Assembly: GCA_017591395.1 (NCBI GenBank) | Contig: WEDG01003967.1 | Location: forward strand, 123,501-187,500 | DNA: 64,000 bases | Source: Schistocephalus solidus | Lineage: Eukaryota > Platyhelminthes > Cestoda > Diphyllobothriidea > Diphyllobothriidae | Direction: 5' to 3' | Part shown: piece by piece, positions 22,201 through 35,044 of the stretch | Position numbering within the stretch: the first letter of the stretch is position 1 | Layout of the letters: every line of letters starts with the position of its first letter | The notes under the pieces: generated by a model | Database searches by the model: none | Seen by the model: only the letters and a program-made list of their open reading frames with translations | What the model was told of the DNA's origin: nothing | Made by a program: the position numbers and the translations under genes

Positions 22201-22718
22201 TGTCATCAGACCAACATTTCACCTCTTATATGACTAATGTGTAGAAGGAGACATATTGGCGTGTAGTAAGGCCAAGTGAAAATGCTTGAGTGTTCCTAGA
22301 AGAGAGTAAGTTGCTATGGAGGTCATAAAAATAAATAAAAAAATTGAAAAATCTTGGCCGCTGTTGCTTGTCTTCTTACCCCATAATTGGTAAGTATCTC
22401 TTTTGCATAGTTACTGTGTAGCGTGCTTGACCTCATCTCGGAGTGGACTCCCATCCAGCATTTATCCTTTGTAAATATCTACTTTATTATTCTGATTAGC
22501 ATTTTATTCGTAAAGTTTTATATAGATTTTTGCTGAGTAACAGGAGACTCGAGTACCTCATCGATTATTGTATATTCCTCATCTTATAAAGTAGAAATGA
22601 CGTAGGAATCGATCGAATCTTCTCATTTTCAATTATTTTTTGAAACTCACCCTTTGTGAATGAGCCTGTGAGCTATAGGCCAATGTATAAGTACTTGATT
22701 TTATCTTCACTATCTTAG
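22200..22718. other. Intron, nothing recognised
   Basis: Ordinary intron sequence ending with acceptor cttcactatcttag at 22718. Confidence 0.4.
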
Positions 22719-22939
22719 GTGAAATTGCTATTCAGGTGGAATACAAAGGTCCTAAAACGGAGCTAGCGGCCGGCGTGCGTGTAATTGTTGACTGGGGTGA
22801 CGGTGGCACACCAGATGTTGTTTCCCCACAGGATTTTACCTCGCCTTTTGTTCTTCGTCACTCAATGCTGAGAGACAATATATGCCTCTGTCAAGTGTTA
22901 CTAGAAAACAAGATCTCCACTGTTAGACAGACTTTCGAG
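22719..22939 (+). CDS. Polycystin-like exon, PKD repeat
   Basis: Acceptor actatcttag|GT (phase 1) and donor TTCGAG|gttagt (phase 0). VRVIVDWGDGGTPDVVSPQD is a clear PKD core (WGDG), followed by VLRHSMLRDNICLCQVLLEN in place of the usual H.Y...G.Y.v.v strand. Phases match the exons on both sides. Confidence 0.88.
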
Positions 22940-23834
22940 GTTAGTTTAAACAATTTGTCTGTATTTGTATAACATCTCCAAGCCTACGGCTGCCAGGTAA
23001 TGGGAAAAATTAGCAAAATGCATCTACATAGAGACATTAGAGCAGCCAACTTTTACAAAAGTCCAGCAACAATCTAGAAAATTGTCTTTGAATGACCGTT
23101 TTTAACTTCAAGACTAAAGTTAATGGCAATTTGACTTAGCGTCCGTTTCATAGCGCATTATTTAATGTGAGTTTCGAAAGCTATTGGTAGACTTTCACGG
23201 ATAATCTTTCTTCGGATAATCTCTCTCCTGGTATTTATATAAGTAGTTATACAAGGTTTAATTTTTTAATGCTCAGAAATTGACAAGGCATTATACCTTG
23301 TGCATGGTGTATGATCCATCGCTTACTTTCTTACCCAAAATAGTCTTTTAATTAAACGCGACAAATATGTGTTCATTCAGACTAAAAAATAAAATTAATC
23401 TGCCATGGCTTAAGTTTCCTAGTCATTTCGTAGTAAGATATTGTAAATAAAACACTTACTGGATCAAAGAAGTCGAGGTCAACGTGTATATAATTAACGT
23501 TAGGTTCGATGATTCACCACATGTGAGATGAAGAATGATAACGGATCTATTCCATGTTCCCTTTGTATCAGTGGAATTATTTACAGCAATTAAGGAACAT
23601 TTATTTTTTCAGAGAGCTCCACAGATTAATTTTGGAGATATCAGTCGTAAGCCGAGAGGATACATTCTAAATACTAAATTTTGGCAGTGCGCATTAGCTG
23701 CTCGAATGCGGTGTCGATTATACGTGCCTGCCAATTTGCAACCTATGTCAATATTAGGTGTGCAGTCATCGCATGCAGTTCTTGATGCAGTGAAGAAGAA
23801 GAAAACTGTTCGACGTCGCAAACAAGTCTTAGTT

Positions 23835-24010
23835 CATCTGATGTTTCGAAATCTTACACGAGTCCATCGTCAGAGATAAGAGTGGCCACAGTACAGGAAA
23901 CAGTTACAGAGGGTAGTAGACAGTCAAACATTACTGACGCCAGTCCGGAGGTAGATCCGCTATGCCCTGAATGCCCCAAGCTCCGGATTGACCTGTTGAC
24001 TGAGTCCTCA
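23835..24010 (-). mobile_element. PLE terminal fragment with hammerhead-like motif
   Basis: On the minus strand, CTGACGA at 23873-23867 and GAAACATC at 23847-23840 frame a possible stem II, giving a small hammerhead with almost no stem III. The upstream (higher-coordinate) sequence shares actgacgccagtc and ggaggta with the PLE end at 40680. Stem II pairing is imperfect, so the motif is probably decayed. Confidence 0.5.
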
Positions 24011-24344
24011 TCGGAGGCCCAAAATCCATTTGATTCGTGGCCTATATTTCTTCTGGTGTTCAGTTAATGATGTAAATTGGCACGATACCGTTTCTGTGTC
24101 TAATGCACCTTCGTAAGAGCGTCGTAAATTGTGTCTTATCAATTCACAGGAATTAATTGGAATGAAGTTAACCAGGAGTTAACCAAGACATTAATTGGCT
24201 GTTCCAAAGCTTAATTATTTGTTAATAATTCACATGAAAAGTATGAGGCCTCTGTTGGTAATTTGGTGAAAGTCAATTGCCGCCTGGTTTAAATAAATAT
24301 AACTAACTACTATATGTTTTTAGTAGGGTTAGCTTAAAGTTTTG

Positions 24345-24725
24345 AAAGTTCCCACGACTTGACGAGCATACGCGCTGCTTTCAATAACTTCTCTTCAGGC
24401 CGTTGTGGAAATTTTAAAAATAAAATCGATAATATTCGTCCGTTTGTGCGGGTTGGCTGAGAGGTGTGCAAAAGAAACAGTGTGATAAGAAACGGTACGA
24501 TAAGCGGCAGTGAGTGGTTGGTAGAGCCGTTCCAGGGGAAGGGGAGGACAGAGATGGCGCGGGAGAATGCGTGCAGTTGATCGGCCGTTGGCCAGGCTAA
24601 GCACGGAGCTTGCACAAGGTTCTTTTGTGCGCACAAGACCAGCTTCTTCAACCTTATGGCAGTCGCTTCTGCTGCAGCTAGTAGACGTTGACCCAGTGGC
24701 TTGGGGTAGTTTGGTGGGACCTTAC
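24345..24725 (-). mobile_element. Second copy of the 3' end of the 8043-9485 Penelope-like element
   Basis: It parallels 7780-8175: the last RT codons (LAAAEATAIRLKKLVLCAQK, stop region) and the same 3' tail. Only the 3' end is present, with indels. Antisense to the polycystin gene. Confidence 0.8.
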
Positions 24726-27395
24726 CGTTTCAACTATATTTACCGATAACAATAGGCCTTCTCGGTACCTGCTAACGGTTTCTAACTTCCAATGTAAAAT
24801 GCATGCTGCACTTAGTCGTTCGGGGATATTGTCCTTACATTTATCCATGTCTGTAATCACCATGCAATGCACGCTTTACGTAACTCCTGTCATTTTGGCT
24901 TAAGTTTACCTCGGTTACTTTACAGACCTTGGGCCTTATCGGTCAAACGGTTTCTTTCTTCTGACGAAGTGTATTGAAAAAACAGAGTTACCTCATTGCA
25001 CCATCCACATGGAAACATTTAGTAAACGGTGATTGGGCGCACACGAGTTCTTAGTACATTATTCGAAATCCCTGTCATTGATATTCGATATAGCAGCTTA
25101 CGTTGAATCACCAAATTGTATTTCCACTAGGACTTATTAGTAAACCACGCTGAGATTTCGTTGACACCCTAGAACACACAAGTTCTTTAGATATCACAGG
25201 TCGTTTCGACTTCAATTTGGCTCGGTTAGAGTACCAGTGTTCTGCATTCTTGGTATTTGTAAACGGATGATATACAAAAATACATAGGAAGACAGTTCAC
25301 TACAGTGGACTTTATGTACATAAAAAACTTACAAAGCATACTTATAGTGGCCTATTTTCACTCGTGCGTTGACGTCGGTATTGTGGAGGCGCGCTTACCG
25401 GATATACTTTGGCAGCATGCGACAGGAATAGTTTTCCATGCCAGTTGCTCTAAGATTGGGCCAGCTCCTATTGTTTACTTCCTCAAATTTTCACAGGATA
25501 TTTATTATTTAGATAATTTATTAATTTCATTAATTCTCTTATTCTCACCTTATTTTACTTTCTCCTTGTTCGTCTGTTTGTTCGTCCTATGCTTCATCAG
25601 CGTTCATGTGCATTTTATCACCTGGCAGTATATTATCACAGTTGGTCTATTTGGCACGTATTGTTCTTCTTTCTGATTGGTTGTATTTCCCATTGGTTCC
25701 TGGCCTGTAGCAATGTTTCTCGTGAAGGTTTATTCGAATCTCTGTCAGTTATAAGAAGTAGATTTTTGTTGCTTTTTAATTATCACACGCATTATGGTTC
25801 CCTATATATCGCCTTTTCATAAAAAGTGGCATAAACTTACATATTTTGTATTCTATATTATCACGCATCTACGGTGTGATAACTACCCGTAAAACCCCTA
25901 TTACGAGCCCGGAGTTACTGATTGTTTAGGTGGCTAACGTAACATACTGGTGCCATAACTTATATCAAATTTCGCATGGGTACATTTGCGGATCCACCAG
26001 GCGGTCGAATTCCCTATAGCAGCAGAAAATTGGCAGAAATGGCCCCAAAATTTACCAATTAGCTTTATGCTGAGTGTAAACTAGATATCTTTACTTGCAC
26101 AACAGTATCTCACATGACCAAAAACGGTTTTCATCCCAGGCAATCAGTGAGCCCTATCAACATGACCGCATACAACAAAGAACCTAACTCGTTCAAAAGG
26201 CCAAAATTTATGAAAGATTGTTAATCACTCGCAATCCAGCACCAGCGCCTGTGCCAAAGCTTTGAAATAATAATGAACAAAATTAAGCGAATTTAAATCT
26301 TAAAGGAAATGTGAAAATTAATATTACTTTGTTTCACAATATCGATTTTATAAAAAGGCGACAAATTCTGAAGAAAACGTTAAAACTCGCTGTAATTGTG
26401 AAGCGTCAGATGAAATCATATGCACGTCAGGTTACGCATTTTGAGGGAAATATCCTTTCGTCAAATTTATTTATAGCAATTTTTGATATTGGATTACAAT
26501 AAGTTTAAGATGACCCCCAAAATGCCGGTGAATATTTCGCCATTTCGGCTGCTTTCAATTGATTGACAAAAAATTTAGATCCTGTTCTACGAGTTTATCA
26601 AAACCTAAAAGAAAAATAGTTATTAAAGGCGACTACCAAAGTGGTGAACTTTTTGGGTATTATTTCTGATGCAGATGACCATTTCAGTCAGAGTGGTAGA
26701 TTCAACCAAACTACGAAAACTCGTTGAAGTGAAAGATGAACTTCCACGATAAAACTCGGTAGTTACTGTCGAACGTTACCTGAAAACATCCTCAAATAAG
26801 TTAACTCTTTCAAAAGTTCTTTAATTTGATACTTCGCCGATGGATGCCTGCGTAGCTTATACTTTGATCCAAGGGTAAGTCAAAATAAAAATGGGGACGT
26901 GTGGCCGGTTTTTGAACTTCCCTGACAAATTAGTGATATATTTCTGCTGAAAGTGAAAGAACTCACTTTTCACGTGATATTGGGGCGTTTCGTAGTAAAG
27001 TTGTTTCGCTTTTATGCCCTGTTCTAAGATTGCAATTGAACAAGAGAGTATCCAAATATTTACTTAGATTTTTGAAAAAAATGGCTGATCTTCTGCTGAT
27101 CAGGTTTCTGAAGTGTTGCGGATTAGCGGAAACTATATTATACAACAAAGTGTCTTATTGCATGTTTCCAATTTACCATACGTTGTTCTGGGCGTCTATC
27201 TTCAAGGCATATTTGCGTGTTTTTACTGTTCCAATTTTTGGCGTCGTAAAACAAAACTCTAGTAAACGAGTTTTAACAACGTTTTGTAGCAAAATGCGGC
27301 GGAAATTTGCAAATCTAATTATTCAGGCTAAATTCATTGTTTATTTCTGGAAAACAAAGCGATTGCTTACACTTGTCTTCACCCAATCGTCCTTG
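24726..27395. other. Long AT-rich intron
   Basis: No exon or named element is supported. Frames such as 25305-25676 are hydrophobic but lack any family or splice feature. Confidence 0.4.
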
Positions 27396-27595
27396 AATTA
27401 AGATCAGATTTTCCGGTTCCAGTAGGTTTTTATTTTAAACCTTCCTTGCTTAAATTGATGTACTTTTATAGCATAATGCAAAGAAACGATTTAATTTTTT
27501 CTACGATAGTAGGTAGCGTAGGAAATTTCTTGGATGTCCGGCTACCTCCGATTTTGCCCAAATCCTGTCTGTTTTCCGTCAATATATAAGATTGA
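27396..27595 (+). repeat. Dispersed AT-rich repeat, copy 1
   Basis: Contains gaattaagatcagattttcc, ttccagtagg and aaatttcttggatgtccggc. The same string order occurs at 35045-35230. I cannot assign a transposon type and see no clear terminal repeats. Confidence 0.6.
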
Positions 27596-27802
27596 ACTTG
27601 CAATGTCCTTTAGTAAAAAGCGTTCTAAGCCTCAAAATCCCTCAAAGAACCAAAATAACAAGACCAAAATATACGGTAATCTACTCGGTCAAATTTTGCT
27701 CACACATTGCGTGAGTTAGGCACTCTACTAAGTACCTTTGTACACGTGTAGCGTGCTCTAGAAAATGAGCAGAATGGTTATTTTTCCGTTTACTCTTTTC
27801 AG

Positions 27803-28042
27803 ATCGGATACTTCAAACCGCTATTCGCGGCGGCTTTGGACGTCTTCATTGGAGATACGAATGTGCAGGGGTATGGCAAGCGAAATAACAGGTTTACCCT
27901 CAACGACCGCGTCCGTTTGACTCCAGTGGCAATGGATGGCACAATCGAGAAGACCCATATCATCATCACACACATTGAAACGAACATCATTGTCTTAAAC
28001 GTCACCTTTCGTGAACCATTTTACCTCTTTGAGATGACCGAG
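27803..28042 (+). CDS. Polycystin-like exon
   Basis: Acceptor ctcttttcag|ATC and donor ACCGAG|gtatgt, phase 0 to 0, exactly 80 codons. It starts IGYFKPLFAAALDVFIGDTN and ends FREPFYLFEMTE. PKD signatures are weak. Assignment rests on the perfect phase fit (0 in, 0 out) and strong splice sites. Confidence 0.8.
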
Positions 28043-31000
28043 GTATGTGCAATTATCTGCGCACGGCAATCTATTGATTGCCTTCCTTTATCAAAATTAG
28101 GATTTCTATGAGCAACGGTCACATGTGCAAGATCGAATGAACAGAGAGTATTCGGAGGGGTGGTCGGCTTTCAAGAACCTGAAGATTATCAGGTACTGGC
28201 TAAATGCAGTCTCAGTAAGGTGGTTATATTAGGTGCATATAAATGCGTCCGTGGAAACTAGCATGACCTCAAATAGAAACTTTGGGCGTTTGTTGACTTG
28301 CACGTCACGAGCCATGATGGCATAATTTCTAAGTTTGAAGTCAGGGAGACTGACCGGAGTATAGTGCAATTGGCAGGGGGCACGCACATACGAAACCTCA
28401 AACACTGGTGCGGTGGGTGGGTGGCTGGAAGTCCCGCAGGTAAGGGTGGGGTACCTAAACTCATTAGGTTATTGCCCAAGACCTGCCTACTTACTTTATT
28501 TACATAGTTATGGCTCATTACGCTTTACCTAACAATGGGTCGCGAAAGGGGTTGTGCGATACGCGGCTTTTGAACTTGAAGAGGTAGTTGCTCATATCAG
28601 GCTCAGAGGTGAGTTTAGAGTCAAGTTCAGCCATTGGGTCAGCGGCTGCATAAAATGGGACAGCGGTTGAAATATGCGATGGTTCAACCTGCGAAAGTCC
28701 CAAATCACCACTCAGTGAATACAGATTAGGGTGAATATATTTTTTTACTGAGGACAAAGAGCGTGCAGAAAGCTCAGATAGCAGTCACCGCACGTTCCCT
28801 ACAAGCCTGTGCGTGCGCATCCGACGTTTGAGATGTTTAGTCCCCGATCGCGGGTATGTGACCTTGCTCTGTCTGAGCGGGGTCCGCATGCACACAATCA
28901 CCAAAGGAGGCAGCGCCGATTGGCGTAGGGCCCTCTCTCTACACTAAAGTGAAGTCGTACGCGATTCAGTGATGCATTGGCAGGGAGCGAGAGGCTGACA
29001 GAAGGCCAATCTTATCAAAAACTGAGCTGACGATCACGGGATCGGACTGTCACACGTCCATCAGAAATGGTAGTGCTGACAATTTAGCTGGGTCATGCTA
29101 ATCTGATCTAGCCGATAGACCTGATCCATACACCTTCTGCATAGTGCCCCTGGGTGGGCACGTGTGCTTATGGTCCGAAAAAATGTCCTGGTGGAAGATC
29201 GCACAACCAGGGTTAGGGCAGACTACCAAAGATTGGAAAAAGCTCCTGTCGTACTAACTTCGGAAAACAATAAAGTAGCATTGTAAAGTAAGAAAGGCCC
29301 GTAGAGTTTGCCTTGTATGGCCGCCTAAACAGGACATGGGAATAGGAACCGCCCCGTCCGCTTAAATTATGTGGGCTTACGATAGAGTTCAGGAAGAGTA
29401 AAGCTGCCTGTGTCTAACCTTAACCCTTAAACAGAAACCTAACCCTACAAATAACCCTAATCCTCACCTTGATTATAAACGTCAATTTTCCCGGAATTGG
29501 ACGCAAAGCCACATGTACTCTGGGCACTTTCCGTCCCCGTGTCCTGTGTAGGTGTCCATACAAGGCATCCCTGCGCAAAGCCGTAGAAGAATTCAAACTA
29601 CGTGATTTTCAAGTTTTGCACGTGGCTACTCAGCTAACTTATAAATGCAGCAGCTTGGCTGTCGAACGGGAGCAGAGGGAATTTCGTTCCGATTGCTTCC
29701 CTTTTGTTGTGTGATGCAGCACTGAAATACCGAAATTATACTGAAATGATACCGAAATTTATATTGTTTGAATATATTCGTGAAGGCACTTGTTTATCAA
29801 CCATCTGTAGGTCTTATTTTGTAAGAAAATAAGCGTTTTTAGTCAACCACAGGCTAAATTTCACCAAGTCAGAAGGATAAACCGAGATCTTGAGAAGCAG
29901 AAGGCGCGATTGCTAGAGCAAGAACTTTATTCACTGAAAAATTTTGGATTCATGCTTGAAGTTATAACCCTGACCAGCATCAGATATGGAAACTTTGTAC
30001 ACAAGGAGTTAAAATATTTATAGGATGCATTCGCTATGCTTGCACATACTTAGGAATTAATTTTCGAAGATAGAATACTGGGGGAGGTCGCGCTGGGCTT
30101 TCCGCCTCCAGTTCTCAGTGATTATGGTGGATCACAGTCTGTGACCATCGCCGGAAAAAAAAACGGGGAAGCTGGATTGACTATTTTGGGCATGGTCGTT
30201 TTCTTCAGCCAGCACAACCCAATCCCGGGCTGGTAAAATCTGAGGTAAAAACCGAGGTCCATGCATCAGCGATCGTACATTCTTCCACCGAACATCGGAC
30301 TCCCTTCGCACCCCCTGCGATGACGATCAGGTGGGGTCCATGAGAGGTAAGAGTCTAACGTGTTCGTCCAATGAGAACAATAGAATTAAAAGTAGCAGTG
30401 AAGCCTATAATTTTGCTTAAACACTACAGAAAGACCTAATGCAAAGAGCGCGCTATTAAAAAAAAGGATGCGTACGTGGACTGTAAACGGGCTGAAAAAC
30501 TCTAAACTCTGACTTTAAGTCAATACACTATGCCTATGCTGCAACGCTCACCCTGTGTCCTAACACGATACCCTAAGTCCAACTGCCAGCTCTAACTCGA
30601 AGTTTAATTCATAGCCACATTCAGAACAGCCCAAGTCCTCTAAACTAATTACTCCCTTAAATTATCCTTAAAAACCGATCTTAAGCATAAACTCCACCCA
30701 AAATTTACCCACTAAACCAATGCACACCTAAAAGCATAACAGGCCAACTTACAGTAACACAAACATTGAACATTAGATATAACAGTATGAAGTTCTGGCT
30801 CTGGAAATACAGAGCAGGGTTGCCCTCACACTGGAGAGTGACGACACAGAAACCTTGATTGTAGCCCGGCTGTAGCATTCCTATCCTACATCTTTCTTTC
30901 GACCTACAGCTAGCTTTGTGAGCATCGTGGCATTTTTGAGTATTCGTCGCTCTGTCCCGATGGATGGATGACAGAGAGAGAGGGGGGAAGGAGGGTGGGT

Positions 31001-31576
31001 CCAAGACACAATTTCTGTAGTTTACCAGATTGGGTAACACGTGCAAAAGCTTGTTATATTTACTGGACTCCTAAAATTATATACAATTTTGACTTCTGGT
31101 ATGCTGGTCATGGATTGCTGATTTTTGGCTTGAGAACCCTCTGATGAAAAAATATCGAATGTTCAACCGGCTATTTATTGGGCCACAGGCATGAGCTAAA
31201 GCATCACAATAGCTTGATTATATGCCGCACACCAATGAGCTAGTTGATTCCGCGTCTGCATTTCGCAACTGGCTTGGCCTACCGTGCTGTGCATAGTCGC
31301 GTTTTAATTTCGGCTTCGGTTGCGACCTCAGTCTGTTTTCGTTCCCCTTAAAAACCTTCTGTTTCGATAACATTATCTCCAAACGACGACAAATTTACCA
31401 GATCGTGGTTTACTTTCGTACTGAAAACTGTTCCCAAACATAATTAATTTGAGAATGAGTAATAGACATGTGCCTGACTACCTTTCCACAGACTTCAAAT
31501 TAAATACGTTAGTATGCAATTTGCTTTTAAATTTTCAAGCTGACCACTAACTGTCCTTTCCTTGCTCACCCATCAG
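28043..31576. other. Intron with degenerate CCTAA-type patches
   Basis: No gene is supported. Stretches at 29415-29465 and 30540-30720 contain runs such as cctaaccctacaaataaccc and ccctaagtccaact, degenerate telomere-like repeats. Ends at acceptor cttgctcacccatcag (31576). Confidence 0.4.
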
Positions 31577-31990
31577 CTTGGCCGGTACGCAGTACAAGTG
31601 AATATGTCCAACTTCCTAACCTCTTTCCAAGTAAGAAGGTATCTCATTGTGGATACGCTGATCCGAGATCTCCGCGTGGTTCTTGTCTCAAGTTCCTTAA
31701 TCCCCAAAGAGGATGGCCTACTGGCTGTGCAGTTTCTCGGTCTTGCCAGTTATGCCTGCCTCTGCGTGTCCCTTGGCAACGGTGTAAATATCATCTTCAG
31801 AGCGTCAGAAGATGCGCCGAAAGCCTGTGTTCCCTGTCCTAACTACATGCTGGTGGGTACTTTACCGAAGGCCAGTAATCAGACCACCATTCGCGTTCAG
31901 TATCCTAGCCCAGGGCAGTACAGGGTTCAAGCAGTCGCCCACGCTGGTTCGCAAACTGTCCGCGCCGACCTCTCCGTCCCTGTTTCTCCG
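31577..31990 (+). CDS. Polycystin-like exon, last PKD-type repeat before the REJ module
   Basis: Acceptor cacccatcag|CTT, phase 0. The frame reads LGRYAVQVNMSNFLTSFQ and later SPGQYRVQAVAHAGSQTV, a good PKD ending. It meets a TAA at about 32001-32003. Coding sequence resumes in another frame by about 32010. The sequence ttgctcactaaccag just before looks like an intron end with branch point, so a mini-intron is possible, but no strong GT donor fits. An indel is the alternative. The exact 3' edge is uncertain. Confidence 0.75.
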
Positions 31991-32009
31991 AACATTGCTC
32001 ACTAACCAG

Positions 32010-32487
32010 GATCCACCTTCAAAATCCTAGTTACTCGAACCCCAACTCACCGCAGTGGATCACGACTCTGGACAGGACGACAGTCTTCGCCGTAAGTTCT
32101 GGGAGCACCTGCGAAAGGTTCGGGCCACTCAGCTTTAAGTGGCGACTCTGGCGCCTGGCAGAGAAGACGGCGGAGCGGACTGAGGAGATTGAAATGCAGC
32201 AGCAAGTAGGACGAACAAACTTTCATATTTTTCTGCCACCACGCTTTCTAAGACCAGGTCTCTATGAAGTAGAGCTGACAGGCTGGCTGGAGAGAATTAG
32301 GACGGTGAGTCATCAGGTCATTTCTGGTTTGAGCACCTTTCTGGCAGTGGAGGAGGCTATGCTGATAATTCAATTCACTGAGGACAATGCGGACGTCATC
32401 AACCTGGGAACCGAAGATGCGCATTTCTGCTTGGCTCCAGCTAACTTCTCTTATGATCCAAACATGGAAACGGACTCGTCAAAGAGT
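32010..32487 (+). CDS. Polycystin-like exon, start of REJ module
   Basis: The frame runs ITTLDRTTVFAVSSGSTCER, then LSFKWRLWRLAEKTAE, GLYEVELTGWLE and LAPANFSYDPN. The SYDPN-type string and the LSFKW block are characteristic of REJ domains in PKD1 family proteins. The donor is AAGAGT|gtaagt at 32488 (phase 0). An earlier site, ATTAGGACG|gtgagt at 32305, is also in phase 0 and could be used alternatively. The left edge is uncertain. Confidence 0.78.
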
Positions 32488-33910
32488 GTAAGTCCTTGTC
32501 TTATCAGCAGACTCTGCTTTTTCTGACGGAATAGACCTCACACTAAGCGGTAACGTGATCCTAATCGCTTGGGAAACCTACAATTGACTTTGCATGCTTG
32601 CCATACCACTGCCTGTGCTGTCAACATAGAAAAAACATTCGGTATTTTTATACTAATGACTTCCTGTTAGCAGCTCATGACTATTACGCGGTTCGTCCAC
32701 CGTAGCTGACAGAGTTCATTTAATCTTTCTGAGTGCGCCTGAATTTGTTTGTTCCGAAGCATTTAGTCCAAGTTTACGCATTCATTTTTTTCAGAACTTA
32801 AACAGGCAGGGTAGAACTTGGAGTTCATATACCAGAAAACACATTGGGAACGCCGAGAGGCCCATGATGGCTGTGTCCCATATTTTCACCAGATTGGCGA
32901 AACACACGTGTCTAAGCTTTGGGCTAGCGCCTGTGCTCTCGGAGTAGCACACGATTACGCAATCATATACTGCTGACTGCCTTATGACAGCTTGCGAATA
33001 TTATGTGGCTTCTCCACGCTAGCTGAGGGATTGTAGCCTGAATATTCATACCAGCTTTCGGACCAAGCCTAATAGAGGTATTTTCCAAAAGGTTGACCTC
33101 AAGTTCGTACAGTAGTTTCTTTAGAAATTTAACAAGGCATAGCCAAATACTTTTTCCATTCCAGTTACTCTGTCGGTTTTGAAGGCCCTAGCATGACCAC
33201 AGCTTCGGTTTGCACAATGCTTTTTCCTTCACTTTCACTGTGAAAGTGAAGGAAATAGCATTTGCGTCATGCTTCAGTTTCTACCTCAAACCCCTCATCA
33301 AACGTAGCCCCAGACCGTCGAACAAGCGTTTAAATTCTTTCGTTCCAGTACTTCCGTGAAGTTTGAAAACTGATTGCTTACCTGTCATTAAATACTATCG
33401 GTGTAACGAATACGTACTCTCGCGAGTCCTATTATCTTGCATACACGTACGGAGGGCATAGTCAACTCACACGCATCCCTCTGGTTTCCAAACAAATGGG
33501 AGACGATGCGTGCTGAAAAGAGGGGGGATTTTCATTGCTGAATTCATGTGCCAATCAGCACTGTTGTACGCCCTCAGCGTAAAGTTGAATGAAACGTCGG
33601 TTTTGATCCAATACATCGAAAATGCAATTGTCATAAGAAACAATGACCCCGATTGCCACACGAATTAAGGCTATCAATGACGGCTTATGCGTGAAGTAGT
33701 TTATCATGAGGCTGACTTGAGCACCAAGAAATTGGCCTGTATGAACTAAGTAAACGCAAGGCAGGGTGTGGTAAATTACATCTATCTGTTGCTCTTATGT
33801 GGAGGGTCCATTACATGGTGCTGTCTCCGCTAGACATTTTACTCACTCGAACGCAACATTATACCCGCCTATTACTAAACGAGAGTATAAAAAGTATCAA
33901 CTAGGGCTGA
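32488..33910. other. Intron with a foldback-family fragment and a long hairpin
   Basis: Contains ggcgaaacacacgtgtctaa with ggctagcgcctgtgctct at about 32900-32945, a relative of the 44354-44463 element. The 43-nt inverted repeat is at 33218-33260. No exon seen. Confidence 0.45.
33218..33260. repeat. 43-nt near-perfect inverted repeat
   Basis: The left arm 33218-33238 and right arm 33240-33260 are complementary over 21 positions with one mismatch, around a single central T. The middle reads CCTTCACTTTCAC-T-GTGAAAG. Confidence 0.9.
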
Positions 33911-33914
33911 CTAA

Positions 33915-34190
33915 TAATACGTGTTCCTCGAACAGAGCTGTGTTCAGACTCTTTACTTTCGGGTCTTCTGTTACTGCGGCAGTCAAGAGATAACCGAAGA
34001 GCTTTGTAAATATGTTCCCAGATGCCAGGGAAGACCACACATCCTCGGTTCTAGTGGAGATATAGTGCCCTGGAAAGTCTTTGTCACGCCTTATATGCAG
34101 GGGATTTTTGAACCACTCATTCGACAGTTACACCGATTAGGGATCTTCAGCACCACAGGCCGGTGACCTCCCTACGTGAAGCATAATGCC
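33915..34190 (+). mobile_element. Possible PLE linker fragment
   Basis: The frame has VTPYMQGIFEPLIRQLHRLG after EITEELCKYVP, close in pattern to the segment between RT and GIY-YIG of PLEs (LPYI.G.SE...R.LR..GI). No flanking element parts are clear, so this is tentative. Confidence 0.35.
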
Positions 34191-34379
34191 GTCGATCCTA
34201 TCCTATAATTGTTTGTCAGTGGTCCGTCCTGACCCAAAGTTGGGATTTATGTGCGAGACCAACTCAGGTAGGGTGGACCGACCCGGTTCAAACCCGAGCA
34301 ACCGACTAAAGTGGAAGTTCAACTGCGTCCTATCAAGTGATGTTTATCACAGATCTGACGAAGAAAGTCTTTTTTCCAG

Positions 34380-34625
34380 GTAATTACAAACTGGACTGTC
34401 ACCTGCCAGGCCCAGAGCCTGAAAAAGGACGAACACAAAGGAGAGCGAGCTCACACTCTGTCCGTCACCACTGATATCTACCGGTGTCTTCTGCTTGCCG
34501 ACTGCGCTGTTCGACCACAGTCAGACCTACAGCTTCACAGCCACAGGGAGCACTAACACTCAGTCCGGAACGGACACCATCAGTGTAAAATTCGTTCCCG
34601 GTCACACTCCTCAGCTGAAGATAAA
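34380..34625 (+). CDS. Polycystin-like exon, REJ module, with an internal frame break
   Basis: Acceptor cttttttccag|GTA (phase 0) and donor AGATAAA|gtgagc (phase 2). The first frame gives VITNWTVTCQAQSLKKDEHK and LSVTTDIYR. From about 34486 coding continues in the next frame with VFCLPTALFDHSQTYSF and TATGSTNTQSGTDTISVKF, again REJ-like. No intron fits between the two parts, so a 1- or 2-nt indel near 34480 is likely (assembly error or real mutation). The phase 2 end joins 36612 well (AA+G, Lys). Confidence 0.75.
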
Positions 34626-35044
34626 GTGAGCTTTTTTCACGTTCCTTTCGATATCTAGGGGTTGCAGAAAAATTTACAAAAATACTGCAGCTGATCAAAA
34701 TCCGTCAAATATATCCTAGGGGTTTTCGAAAACAGCTAATCTTCTGCCCTTTCCGTTTATACTTTACGCATTAGCAGAAACCATGTTATTAAAAACGTAT
34801 CCTGCCCCATGCTGTAAATGTAACAAAGTTTTTTGGGTTTTTCATCTTCACAGTAAGATATAAGTATATTTTTAGGGGTACACCTCTTGGAGTGGTAAGC
34901 CAAGTATGGTCAAATAAGTTTACTATTGCGTTTTGAGTCAACAATGTCAGAAGTAAACAAAAAATGTTTTTTTTAAAGCTGCATACCTGCCTGCTTGCTG
35001 GAAAACAATACGAGTCCTCACACTCGATTTCATCTGAGTTTCAT

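Noticed and set aside
23535..23879. 114-codon plus-strand frame with an acceptor-like ttttttcag
   Set aside because: No donor gives the phase 0 end needed between the exons at 22939 and 27803, and its 3' part overlaps a PLE terminal piece.
25305..25676. 123-codon hydrophobic frame resembling a membrane protein
   Set aside because: AT-rich sequence yields Phe/Leu/Ile-rich frames by chance; no conserved motif or splice logic.
33570..33600. GAAACGTCGG string resembling a hammerhead 3' half
   Set aside because: No CTGANGA core upstream within range.
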